Source: CAVYUC01 sp963783085 (GTDB lineage Bacteria; Bacteroidota; Bacteroidia; Bacteroidales; Prolixibacteraceae). Taken from it: a stretch of DNA of 64,000 bases. The first letter of the stretch is position 1. Each line of letters starts with the position of its first letter. Below the pieces are notes generated by a model. It was not told where the DNA came from, did not search any database, and saw only the letters and a program-made list of their open reading frames with translations. Shown here piece after piece: positions 1-8,163 of this stretch. Both the position numbers and the translations under genes were made by a program. Location: NCBI GenBank assembly GCA_963783085.1, contig CAWAMJ010000010.1, positions 186,001-250,000 on the forward strand, given 5' to 3'.

Positions 1-696
1 AATCAGCAGCGACCATTCCGGATGGCTCAGCCAGTGCAGGATTTCCTGGAAACCCACGAAATACCACGGGCCTTTTACCGTCGGATTCAGGTTGTCGTGC
101 AGCGGCGCACTGAAAAAATAACTTACCACCAGCACCGTTAAAAAGGAAAGAAGGAAATCGGTGGCGGATGGCCAGAATTTACGGCTGTGTTCAACCATAA
201 TAATGGTTATAAAAACCGTAAATGTGGCAATGTGGTGTACATAAATCAACTGGAAACTTCCGGTATCGCCCAGTAATGAAAAGGACAGCGACTTTCCAAT
301 CAGCGGAATGCGTTCTGCCAGCGTTTCCAGGATCAGGCGAGCCTGTTCACTGTCGGAGTCGCCTTTCAGCAGAAAACCTGTAAGCATGGCGAGGAAAATA
401 ATCAGCACCCCTAAACTAAGCCGGAATGCCATTCCTTTTTTCAGCCCTATTTTTTCCTTGTAATGAAAATGATCGTATAGATGAACCAGGCTAAGAACGA
501 GGAAAAACTGTGAGCTCCAGAAGTGGGCATTCCGGATGAACGACGCCCACGGGTTGCTCACCATGATGTTACTGATGCTTAAATAAGGTGTTTTTACATC
601 GAACGGAACAGCAAGCAGAACGCCCGTAAGCAAAACTAACCAAAACATGGCCAGCGCCAGCGTCCCAAATGTCTGCCTGTTTTTTTTCCTGTTCAT
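1..696 (-). CDS. Cytochrome b (bc-type) family protein, C-terminus beyond window
   Basis: Integral membrane diheme cytochrome b that would pass electrons between quinol and the Rieske protein encoded just upstream. Reading leftward from an ATG at 694-696, the protein opens with MNRKKNRQTFGTLALAMFW, then a membrane segment. It has paired heme-ligand-type histidines (NAHFW and LVHLYDHF in one helix region, YVHHIATF and MVEH in another) and a late KGPWYFVGFQE-like stretch typical of the cytochrome b/b6 family. About 232 residues are visible and the gene runs off the left edge, so its full length is unknown. Its start lies one or two bases from the Rieske stop, so the two are almost certainly cotranscribed. 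Whether this is a respiratory bc1/b6f branch or an electron partner of the divergent molybdoenzyme operon cannot be decided here. Confidence 0.85.
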   Translation of the reverse strand, partial: MNRKKNRQTFGTLALAMFWLVLLTGVLLAVPFDVKTPYLSISNIMVSNPWASFIRNAHFWSSQFFLVLSLVHLYDHFHYKEKIGLKKGMAFRLSLGVLIIFLAMLTGFLLKGDSDSEQARLILETLAERIPLIGKSLSFSLLGDTGSFQLIYVHHIATFTVFITIIMVEHSRKFWPSATDFLLSFLTVLVVSYFFSAPLHDNLNPTVKGPWYFVGFQEILHWLSHPEWSLLI

Positions 697-697
697 T

Positions 698-1087
698 TTA
701 CCCGATTTTAATGTGCTTGCCATCGGCTGCGATTTCCGAAGGAATAACTTCCAGGTTTTTGTACGCAGGGCCTTTTAACACTTTGCCGTTCAAATCGTAT
801 TCCGACCCGTGGCACGGGCACACCAACCGCTCGTTTTCAACCTGATTAATGACACAGCCGAGATGTGTGCAGTGAGCCGACAAAACCGTGGTGGTCGCGT
901 TTTTATTAACAATGATGAAGTTTTCGGCAAAAGAAACTTCTTTGTTATTGTTGAAAGGAAGCACGTGTACCTTTTGCTTTAACAATTCCAAATGGTTCAG
1001 GGTGAGTTTATTCCACAAAAATATCAGCAGTGAAACAACACCGGCTACTCCCAGTTGCAGAAATGTTCGCCTGCCCACTCTTTCCAT
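698..1087 (-). CDS. Rieske [2Fe-2S] protein
   Basis: A 129-residue Rieske iron-sulfur protein. The N-terminus carries a twin-arginine motif (RRTFLQ, residues 6-11) before a hydrophobic segment, fitting Tat export with an uncleaved membrane anchor. Cluster motifs are C73-T-H75-L-G-C78 and C90-P-C92-H93-G-S: C73, H75, C90 and H93 should bind the cluster, with C78 and C92 forming the usual disulfide. It precedes the cytochrome b gene with almost no gap. It is short, like the minimal Rieske subunits of bc-type complexes. It faces away from the molybdoenzyme operon across a 630-base spacer. Confidence 0.92.
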   Translation of the reverse strand: MERVGRRTFLQLGVAGVVSLLIFLWNKLTLNHLELLKQKVHVLPFNNNKEVSFAENFIIVNKNATTTVLSAHCTHLGCVINQVENERLVCPCHGSEYDLNGKVLKGPAYKNLEVIPSEIAADGKHIKIG

Positions 1088-1216
1088 CTGTCTGATTTTT
1101 TCAGCAAAAGTAATAAATTGGTGAAATTACAAACTTCATACTGTCTCACATTGGGATTCCGGCGAGCAGCATAATTTGTGCTGTAATTTCAAAAATCAAA
1201 TTGAAGAATGTGTCCA

Positions 1217-1343
1217 CTCCGAAAAGTCAAAAATCCCTAAATCCCCTTAAGGGGACTTTGATGAGTTCATTGATTTTCAGCAAGTTCCCCTTTAGGGGTC
1301 AGGGGTAAAGAAGTTGAAAATCAATGAACTCAGACTTTTCGAG
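1217..1343. repeat. Nested inverted-repeat (MITE/REP-like) element
   Basis: Two nested arm pairs can be read directly. The outer arms, gaaaagtc at 1221-1228 and gacttttc at 1333-1340, extend outward with one bulged base. The inner 17-base arms at 1263-1279 and 1315-1331 are perfect reverse complements. Between and beside them are C4/G4 runs (ccccttaagggg at 1243-1254 and cccctttagggg at 1287-1298), themselves palindromic. Non-coding elements of this style are common between genes in Bacteroidota. No transposase is present. Confidence 0.7.
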
Positions 1344-1612
1344 CAGACTCAAAAATGTGTTTTATAGCATAGCATATGTTTGCTTTTGCTGCTGCTGTTT
1401 TTGTCCTTTAAAATTAATAGATTTATAACTTAAGTTCGTGAAGTCATTACAGCTTAATATTGATTATGCTAGTAAGTTATTGATTTATAGAGGTTTTTAT
1501 TTTATGTTTCATTGCTTTTCGTTATTGTTTATGTCTTAAAATCGGGATTTTATTTTATTATTTGTAACGGTTTCAAATGGGAAACTGTGCCAAAATTATG
1601 CGTATTCCTTTT

Positions 1613-1620
1613 TATATTTG
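1613..1620 (+). promoter_or_regulatory. Possible Bacteroidota -7 promoter element
   Basis: TATATTTG matches the Bacteroidota -7 consensus TAnnTTTG. It lies about 100 bases before the molybdoenzyme start. I do not see a clean TTTG -33 element at the expected distance, so this is tentative. Confidence 0.35.
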
Positions 1621-1720
1621 CCGCCGAATATCTAAAAATATAACTATTTATATATTCTGAATTCTGAGAATGAGTGGTGAATGCAGCATTTTGAAGTTTG
1701 AAGAAGTTAGATAGCGCAAA

Positions 1721-4003
1721 ATGTTAAGCACAAAAAATAATTCACGAATGAAGACAAGAAGGGATTTTATAAAAATTTCAGCGGTTGGTGCAGGAGCAAC
1801 AGCATTGGGACTGAATGCTTTCGCGGCAAAAAAGTTCAAATGGTTTGAAACAGAAACCATGGAACCGGCCAGCGATGAGGAACTTACGCCTTATCCGACC
1901 TACTGCGAAGTTTGTTTCTGGAAATGCGCCGGCTGGGCTTATGTCGATAAAAGCGGGCGCATTCGTAAAATTATCGGAAACAAAAACGATCCGCACAGTA
2001 ACGGACGGTTGTGTCCGCGCGGTACCGGCGGAGTGGGGATGTATTACGATGAAGACCGGCTGAAAACGCCGCTGATTCAGGGCAACCCGGAAAAACGGCG
2101 AACAGTATTTCAGGGAAGCATCCTGGGAAGAAGCGCTCGATTTGGTGGCGAATAAAATGAAGGAGGTGAAAGAGAAGTATGGTCCGGAAGCATTCGGGCT
2201 GTTCAATCACGGAAATCCTGGCGCACATCTCGAGCACCTGATGCGTGCTTATGGTTCTGAAACCAATGCCGAACCGGCTTTTGCCAATTGCCGCGGACCA
2301 CGTTCTTCCGCCTATTTTTCCACTTTTGGCGCTTACATTGGATCGCCTGAAAATACGGATATCGCGATACCCAATGCCTGGTTTTGATTGGTTCGCACAT
2401 TGGCGAAAACATGCACAATTCGCAGGTTCAGGAAATGTCGGAAGCCATCGATAACAAAGCAACCATCATAACGGTTGACCCCGGTTTTCAACTGCGGCCG
2501 GCCATTCCACATATTGGTTGCCCATTAAACCGTCAACTGATATTGCGTTGTTAATGGCCTGGATTCATGTGTTGATTTACGAGGAACTGTACAATAAAAA
2601 GTTTGTTGAAAAATACACTTTCGGTTTCGATTTGCTGAAAGAGCATGTAAAAAATATGACTCCGGAATGGGCATACGGAATTACCGATATTGAACCGGAA
2701 GTAATTCGAAAAACGGCCAGGGAAATGGCTGGCGCTGCTCCTGCTGTTGTAATCCATCCCGGGCGGCATGTGGTTTGGTACGGCGACGATACCCAGCGCG
2801 AACGGGCAATGGCTATTTTAACCGCGTTGCTGGGCGCCTGGGGAAAACGCGGAAGTTTATACCTGCCGGAAGCTGTTTCGCTGCCCAAATATCCGCAGCC
2901 GGAATATCCGGAACCCGAGTGGACCTGGAAAGATTTGAATGAAGGGAAATATCCGCTGGCAACCATGGGAATTACCACGGAATTGCTGAAAGCATCGGTT
3001 CCGCGATTGAATTATAAGCACCAGGTAAAAGCCTGGCTGGTAGGAGGAACCAACCTGCCGCTTGCCATGCCCGATAAAAAATTGTTTCAGTGAAGCAGCC
3101 GAATCAGTGGAATTTATTGCGGTTATGGATACCATGCCAATGGAAGTTACCGGTTTTGCCGATGTGATTTTACCCGAAGCTACTTATCTTGAACGATATG
3201 ATTTCATCCGGGCTGCACAGAACCGCGTTCCCAATGTTGCGCTGCGTATGCCGGCAGTGGAACCAAAATACGATTCAAAACCAGCCTGGTGGATAACCAA
3301 ACAAATTGGTGAACGACTGGGACTTCACGATTATTTCAACTACAACGATTTTTCTGAAGTAATTGACTGGCAGTTGAAACAGTTGGGTACTTCGCTGGAA
3401 GAAATGAAGAAAATTGGTATTAAATCGTTCCCACGTCAAAGCGGGCCGCTTTATCTGGCCGATGGTGAAGATTTTCAGTTTAATACAAATACCGGGAAAG
3501 TGGAATTGTATTCGGTTGATTTTGCCGATCATGGTTTTGATCCGATTCCGGTTTACAAACCACACCCGCAGCCACCACAAAATTATTACCGCCTGATTTA
3601 CGGCCGCGCACCAATGCACACATTCAGCCGTACATCGAACAACCACAATTTATGGGATTTGATGAGCGAAAACAGTGTTTGGGTAAATCCGAAAGTAGCC
3701 GATTTGTGGGGATTGAAAAAAGACCAGAAAGTGTGGCTGAAAAATCAGGACGGAGCGGTTACCTCGTTCCCGGTTAAGGTTCGCGTAACTGAGCGTATTC
3801 GCTGGGATTCGGTGTACATGGTGCATGGTTTTGGTCATTCCGATAAAAAATTGTCGCGGGCATACGGCAGGGGTGCCAGCGATGAGGAAATGATTACCAA
3901 TGTTGCTGTTGACCCGGTAATGGGCGGAACAGGAATGAGAGGAAACTTTATTACGTTTTTAAAAGAAAATCCTGCAACTGAAGGAAAGGAGGTTGAAGCA
4001 TGA
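1721..4003 (+). pseudogene. PsrA/PhsA-like molybdopterin oxidoreductase, four apparent frameshifts
   Basis: Catalytic subunit of a polysulfide/thiosulfate/tetrathionate-reductase-type complex of the DMSO reductase superfamily. A start at 1748 (MKTRRDFIKIS) gives a normal Tat signal; 1721 is an alternative. A [4Fe-4S] motif follows (YCEVCFWKC ... LCPRG), then NCRGPRSS, whose cysteine could be the molybdenum ligand, and a C-terminal molybdopterin-guanine-dinucleotide-binding region (TFSRTSNNHNLWD, VDPVMGGTGMRGNF). The reading frame breaks near 2098 (KR to EQYFREA), near 2377 (PNA to VLIGSHIGE), near 2475 (one C missing in the run after VD) and near 3087 (one extra T before SEAAESVEF). The four shifts together restore the original frame, so the intact product would be about 750 residues. 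Either the gene is decaying or, more likely, the assembly has indels here. The stop overlaps the next start (ATGA at 4000-4003). Confidence 0.85.
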
Positions 4004-4533
4004 GATATGCAATGGCGATAGACACGAAAAAATGTGTCGGTTGCGGCGACTGTGTTGTGGCTTGTCAAACCGAAAATAATGTTCCGCATGGATATTGCCG
4101 CGACTGGATTGTGGAGCGCGTTGACGGAACATATCCAAGTCTGGATTTGGAATTCAGATCTGAGCGATGTAACCATTGCGACAATGCACCTTGTGTGCGT
4201 TGCTGCCCGACAGGAGCCAGCCATATTGAAGAAGGTGGCGCTGTGTTGGTTACGCACGATAAATGTATTGGTTGCGGCGCCTGTATCGAATCTTGTCCGT
4301 ACGATGCGCGTTATCCGCATCCCGAAGGATATGTAGATAAATGTACGTTCTGTTTGCACCGGGTTAAAAAGGGACAGAATCCGGCTTGTGTGGATGTTTG
4401 CCCGACCCGGTGTTTGCATTTTGGCGACCTCGACGATCCGAACAGTGATGTTTCGCTGGCACTGAAAGACCGGAAGTGGAAAGTGCTGGCGCCTGAAGCC
4501 GGTACCAAACCTCAGTTGTATTTTCTTACTTAA
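4000..4533 (+). CDS. PsrB/PhsB-like four-cluster ferredoxin subunit
   Basis: Electron-transfer subunit, 177 residues, that wires the molybdenum active site to the membrane subunit. Four cysteine sets are visible: CVGCGDCVVAC near residue 12, CNHCDNAPCVRCCP near 64, CIGCGACIESCP near 88 and CTFC...CVDVCP near 111-131. This is the standard layout for four [4Fe-4S] clusters in PsrB, PhsB, NrfC and DmsB. There is no signal peptide; such subunits are exported with the Tat-bearing catalytic subunit. The start overlaps the catalytic subunit's stop by four bases, suggesting translational coupling. The gene is intact although its upstream partner is frameshifted. Confidence 0.93.
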   Translation: MRYAMAIDTKKCVGCGDCVVACQTENNVPHGYCRDWIVERVDGTYPSLDLEFRSERCNHCDNAPCVRCCPTGASHIEEGGAVLVTHDKCIGCGACIESCPYDARYPHPEGYVDKCTFCLHRVKKGQNPACVDVCPTRCLHFGDLDDPNSDVSLALKDRKWKVLAPEAGTKPQLYFLT

Positions 4534-4554
4534 TCTGAAAAAAATTGAAAAAAG

Positions 4555-5496
4555 ATGAGAGAAGAACTTTTTGTAAGCGGACGTAATATTCCAAATATTG
4601 ATCCTTATCTGAATATCTGGCACTGGCAAATTCCATTGTATTTGTTTTTGGGTGGACTTGCTGCCGGAATCCTTTTCTTTGCCGGATTTTTTGTGGTGCG
4701 GGGAAAGGAAGAAAAAATGCAGGCAACCGTAAAATGGGCGCCCATTATTGCACCAATTGTCCTGATCCTCGGACTTGGCGCCCTGTTCTGGGATTTAAAA
4801 CATAAACTCTATTTCTGGCAACTTTACACTACTATCCGATTGGAATCTCCCATGGGATGGGGCGCCTGGACATTGATGATAATTACACCGTTGTCGTTAA
4901 TCTGGGTAGCCAGTTATATGAAAGAGATTATTCCCGGATGGAACTGGAAATTCAAATTCCTGGAACAATTTGAAGGCTGGGTGATTAAAAACCGATATTG
5001 GTTTGCCTGGGTAATGATGATTTATGCCATCATTCTTGGTGTATATACCGGAATTTTACTTTCCGCTTTTAATGCACGTCCGTTGTGGAATACTTCCATT
5101 TTAGGTCCGTTTTTTCTGGTGTCCGGATTTTCAACCGGTTTGGCTACCATTATCTGGATTAGCAAAAGCAAAAAAGAGCGAAAACTGCTCAGTCGAATCG
5201 ACCTGGCTTTTATCATCATTGAACTTTTCCTGATTGTACATTTATTTATGGGATTTCTGGCTGGTTCGGAAACCGCCATCGAAGCTGCAAATTTATTCCT
5301 GGGCGGCTCGTTTACGGTAAGTTTTTGGGTGTTTGTGGTGTTGCTTGGGCTTATTTTTCCGGCTGTGCTTGAAACACTCGAGTTGTGGGGATTTCATGTT
5401 CCAAAATGGTTGCCGCCGGCATTAATTCTTTTCGGTGGTTTAATGTTCCGTTTCATTATGGTGGAGGCCGGACAGATAACCCGATATTTATATTAA
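4555..5496 (+). CDS. nrfD: NrfD/PsrC-family membrane anchor subunit
   Basis: A 313-residue polytopic membrane protein of the NrfD/PsrC family that exchanges electrons with the quinone pool. Hydrophobic helices alternate with short loops, giving about eight or nine segments. The N-terminal region ends in WHWQIPLYLFLGGLAAG, the characteristic first-helix signature of the family. It lies 21 bases after the ferredoxin subunit, completing a catalytic/ferredoxin/membrane trio. The family does not bind heme. The substrate cannot be read from this subunit. Confidence 0.92.
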   Translation: MREELFVSGRNIPNIDPYLNIWHWQIPLYLFLGGLAAGILFFAGFFVVRGKEEKMQATVKWAPIIAPIVLILGLGALFWDLKHKLYFWQLYTTIRLESPMGWGAWTLMIITPLSLIWVASYMKEIIPGWNWKFKFLEQFEGWVIKNRYWFAWVMMIYAIILGVYTGILLSAFNARPLWNTSILGPFFLVSGFSTGLATIIWISKSKKERKLLSRIDLAFIIIELFLIVHLFMGFLAGSETAIEAANLFLGGSFTVSFWVFVVLLGLIFPAVLETLELWGFHVPKWLPPALILFGGLMFRFIMVEAGQITRYLY

Positions 5497-5515
5497 TTCC
5501 AAAAAATTCAACAAA

Positions 5516-6056
5516 ATGAATGTAAATAAATCGATTGATAATCAGCCAAAGTATATCAATCCTTATCTCGGTGGAGTTTTGCTCGGTCTGCTGGTGCTGG
5601 TAACCGTTTTTATTACCGGCCGCGGACTTGGGGCCAGCGGTGCAATTAAAAGTACAGTGGTTACCACTGCAAATACATTTGCGCCGGAAAATACCAAAGA
5701 AAATTCTTACATGGGGCAGTTTATCAGCGACGATCATTCACCGATGTACACCTGGCTGGTATTTCGAATCGCTGGGAATTTTCCTCGGTGGATTGCTTTC
5801 AGGAATCATTTTTGGCAGGGTGAAAAAATTCAGGGTATGAACACAGTCCCGAAAATTACCAGCAGGAAACGGTTGATTTTTGCCCTGTCTGGGAGGCGCA
5901 CTTTTTGGCGCCGGAAGTCAGTTTGGCCGAGGATGTACAAGTGGAGCCGCATTAAGTGGTAGCGCCACTTTTGCGCTTGGCGGTGTGATTGTAATGCTTA
6001 CCATCTTCGGAACAGGTTACGCTGTTGCTTACTTTTTCAGAAAATTATGGATTTGA
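5516..6056 (+). pseudogene. YeeE/YedE half-transporter 1, frameshifted
   Basis: Sulfur-compound transporter half of the YeeE/YedE family, whose members include thiosulfate importers. The first 80 or so residues read in one frame. The continuation is in other frames: ESLGIFLGGLLSGIIFGRV after an extra C near 5767, PKITSRKRLIFAL after a lost base near 5840, then GGALFGAGSQFGRGCTSG to the stop at 6054-6056 after an extra G near 5892. Restored, it is about 179 residues with the family motif GRGCTSG containing the conserved cysteine. All three changes are consistent with single-base indels. It follows the NrfD subunit by 19 bases and precedes a second, intact half. Confidence 0.8.
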
Positions 6057-6192
6057 AGAAAGTTGTCAGTCGCAGTCGCAGTTTACAGTGAACCAATTAC
6101 TAAGACTAGATCACTGTGACTGAATACTGAGACTCGAACTGATTACTAAAAAATATGGAACATTTACAATATAACATTCAAATAAAATTAAA

Positions 6193-6795
6193 ATGGGACC
6201 TTTAATTCCGAATGGTATAATTTCAGGTGAATGGGATTTCGTTATCGCCATTGTTTTGGGAATCGCTTTTGGATTTATTCTCGAAGCTTCCGGTTTCTCT
6301 TCCTCAAGAAATATTACCGGCGTTTTCTACGGATACAATTTTGTGGTACTCAGTGTGTTTTTTACAGCCGTAATTGTTGCCATGGTTGGCCTGATGTATT
6401 TCGATTATTTTGGCTGGCTCGATATTTCAAAAATATTTATTCTTCCTACTTATCTCTGGCCAATGATTGTTGGCGGAGTGATAATGGGAGTAGGATTTAT
6501 AATGGGTGGCTTTTGTCCGGGAACCAGTTTCACTGCCATTTCCATCGGTAAACTCGACGGCCTGGTTTTTACCGTCGGATTGTATCTCGGTGTTTTTGTT
6601 TTCTCAGAAGCTTTCCCGCTTTTCGAAAACTTTTATTACAGCGGAAACCTTGGAAATGTTACGCTTACGGATGTTACCGGAATCGACGCCCGCTGGTTTG
6701 CCCTGGCTTTCACGGTTGTTGCACTGTCGGCCTTCTGGGGAACCATGTTTATTGAGAAAAAGGTAAGAAAAAGAATTACTGAATATAAATTTTAA
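6193..6795 (+). CDS. YeeE/YedE half-transporter 2
   Basis: A 200-residue membrane protein with about five or six hydrophobic helices. The motif GFIMGGFCPGTSFTAIS near residues 102-118 matches the conserved glycine/cysteine motif of YeeE/YedE proteins, where cysteines relay thiosulfate. Together with the preceding half it equals one full-length YeeE. The 136-base gap after the first half contains no gene. The stop lies three bases before the next start, so it is coupled to the rhodanese pair. Transport of thiosulfate or another sulfur species is inferred from the family and operon. Confidence 0.88.
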   Translation: MGPLIPNGIISGEWDFVIAIVLGIAFGFILEASGFSSSRNITGVFYGYNFVVLSVFFTAVIVAMVGLMYFDYFGWLDISKIFILPTYLWPMIVGGVIMGVGFIMGGFCPGTSFTAISIGKLDGLVFTVGLYLGVFVFSEAFPLFENFYYSGNLGNVTLTDVTGIDARWFALAFTVVALSAFWGTMFIEKKVRKRITEYKF

Positions 6796-6798
6796 ACG

Positions 6799-7410
6799 AT
6801 GAACAGGAACTATATTTTTCTCACCATATTAATGCTTGTGCTGGCAACCGGTTTAATGTTTATCAATAAAACTGAGGCGCCAAAACAGATTGAACCACAG
6901 CAGCTTTTGCGCGAAATAATCCAGCCGACGCGATACATTGCTATCGATCAGGTGGCCAAAATGATTATTTCAAACGACCCGTCGCTGGAAATCATCGATG
7001 TTCGCAGCCCGGAAGAGTTTGAGCAATTCTCGCTGCCACGTGCCATTAATGTACCCCTGGATAGTTTGGCAAACAAGAATAACTTATTGTATTTCGGAAT
7101 TCCCGGCATAAAAGTGGTTTTTGTTTCGAATGACGATATTAAGTCCGACCAGTCGTGGGTGTTAACAAAACGACTCGGTTTTAAAAGTACGTATGTTATG
7201 AAAGGCGGCCTCAACGGATGGATGGAAACCATTATCGATCCGCAAGAACCGGCAGAAGACGCCCCTTCCACAGCTTTCGAAACATATTCATTTCGGAAAG
7301 GTGCACAAATATATTTCACAGGCGCCAAAGCCGAAACGGCGGAAACGCCAAAAATGAAAGTGGAAGTAAAACGCAGGAAAAAAACAACTGTGGTTGCCGG
7401 CGGGTGTTAA
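6799..7410 (+). CDS. Membrane-anchored rhodanese-fold protein 1, single C-terminal cysteine
   Basis: A 203-residue protein: one membrane helix at about residues 5-22, then a rhodanese domain (IIDVRSPEEFEQFSLPRAINVP at about 65-86, MKGGLNGW at 134-141). The active-site loop position, where rhodaneses carry cysteine, reads VFVSNDDIKSDQSW and has none. The only cysteine in the whole protein is the last residue, C203, in the tail KRRKKTTVVAGGC. The domain is probably periplasmic, judged by the N-terminal anchor. The tail recalls sulfur carriers whose terminal cysteine acts as a swinging arm (SoxY GGCGG, DsrC), but no homology to them is seen. A function as sulfur carrier or acceptor for the adjacent complex is inference. 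Confidence 0.85.
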   Translation: MNRNYIFLTILMLVLATGLMFINKTEAPKQIEPQQLLREIIQPTRYIAIDQVAKMIISNDPSLEIIDVRSPEEFEQFSLPRAINVPLDSLANKNNLLYFGIPGIKVVFVSNDDIKSDQSWVLTKRLGFKSTYVMKGGLNGWMETIIDPQEPAEDAPSTAFETYSFRKGAQIYFTGAKAETAETPKMKVEVKRRKKTTVVAGGC

Positions 7411-7484
7411 TCCTCATCATTCGACTAATAATTTTAAAGTACGATTTTGGATTAACAAATTGATTAATTAGAAAATTTCAAAAA

Positions 7485-8120
7485 ATGCATGTACACGAAT
7501 TAAATCCCTGGAGAACTTTGATAGCACTTTCAGCGTTTGTTATTATTCTGATCATCGGTTTTATAACCATGCAAAAACCTTTGCTTACTTATGACCTCGA
7601 TATAAAACAAAGTGTGAATCAGTTGGATAACCCGGATGCTTATTTTTATCCCTGGCAACTGGAAAATTTCCAAAAGAATGAACAAAACGCCGTGCTTTTC
7701 GATATCCGCGATAATTTTACTTACGGACAGGGACATATTCCCGGAGCCGAAAATCTTTCGGCAAATGATTTAACGCATGAAGAAAGCATTAAACGGCTGG
7801 AAAATCTGAAAGATAAAAATGTAATCGTTGTTTTGTACGGCGAAGACCAGTTGCAGGCAAACGGCCCGTGGATGTTGTTCCGGCAGGTGGGTTTCAGCAA
7901 TGTAAAAATTCTGGTGGGCGGTTATCAGTATTACGTTCAGCACAGGAATAATTTGGCAGCAACTAAATCGGATTCTACATTATTTTGGGAAATTCCGAAG
8001 TATGATTATGCGAAAATGGCGGCGCCAAAAGATGGTTCGGTAATCCAATCAACCACCGAAAAGAAACCGGTAGAGGTACGTCGCAGAAAGAAAACCGCTG
8101 TTGCCGCCGGTGGGTGCTAG
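7485..8120 (+). CDS. Membrane-anchored rhodanese-fold protein 2, single C-terminal cysteine
   Basis: A 211-residue paralogue of the preceding protein. It has a membrane helix at about residues 11-28, a rhodanese-like core (VLFDIRDNFTYGQGHIPGAENL at about 70-91) and a closing ILVGGYQYY. The loop that should hold the catalytic cysteine reads VVLYGEDQLQANGPW. As in its neighbour, the only cysteine is the last residue, C211, in the tail VRRRKKTAVAAGGC. The domains have diverged strongly while the tail has barely changed, which points to selection on the tail. It is the last gene of the operon: a strong terminator begins eight bases after its stop. Confidence 0.85.
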   Translation: MHVHELNPWRTLIALSAFVIILIIGFITMQKPLLTYDLDIKQSVNQLDNPDAYFYPWQLENFQKNEQNAVLFDIRDNFTYGQGHIPGAENLSANDLTHEESIKRLENLKDKNVIVVLYGEDQLQANGPWMLFRQVGFSNVKILVGGYQYYVQHRNNLAATKSDSTLFWEIPKYDYAKMAAPKDGSVIQSTTEKKPVEVRRRKKTAVAAGGC

Positions 8121-8127
8121 TTGATTT

Positions 8128-8155
8128 AAATTGAACCCTTCTCAGGGTTCAATTT
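8128..8155 (+). terminator. Intrinsic terminator after the sulfur operon
   Basis: Perfect 12-base arms (8128-8139 and 8144-8155) with a four-base loop, ending in a short T run, directly after the second rhodanese-fold gene. Confidence 0.85.
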
Positions 8156-8163
8156 GTACTTTC

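Larger units (their letters stand above)
1088..1720. other. Divergent intergenic region
   Basis: About 630 bases between the leftward Rieske-cytochrome b pair and the rightward molybdoenzyme operon. No credible protein is encoded. The left half holds a nested inverted-repeat element (1217-1343) and the right half is AT-rich with a promoter-like sequence (see 1613-1620). Both flanking operons probably start here. Confidence 0.7.

Noticed and set aside
2385..3093. In-frame TGA codons in the molybdoenzyme read as selenocysteine
   Set aside because: After each TGA the homologous protein continues in a different frame, not the same one, and no SECIS-like hairpin is evident. Indels explain the pattern.
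3835..4629. Long minus-strand reading frame of 264 codons
   Set aside because: It lies opposite intact ferredoxin and NrfD genes, and its sequence has no domain character. It is a shadow frame.
2090..6060. Programmed ribosomal frameshifting
   Set aside because: Seven changes in two genes at unrelated sequences without slippery heptamers are far beyond any programmed case.
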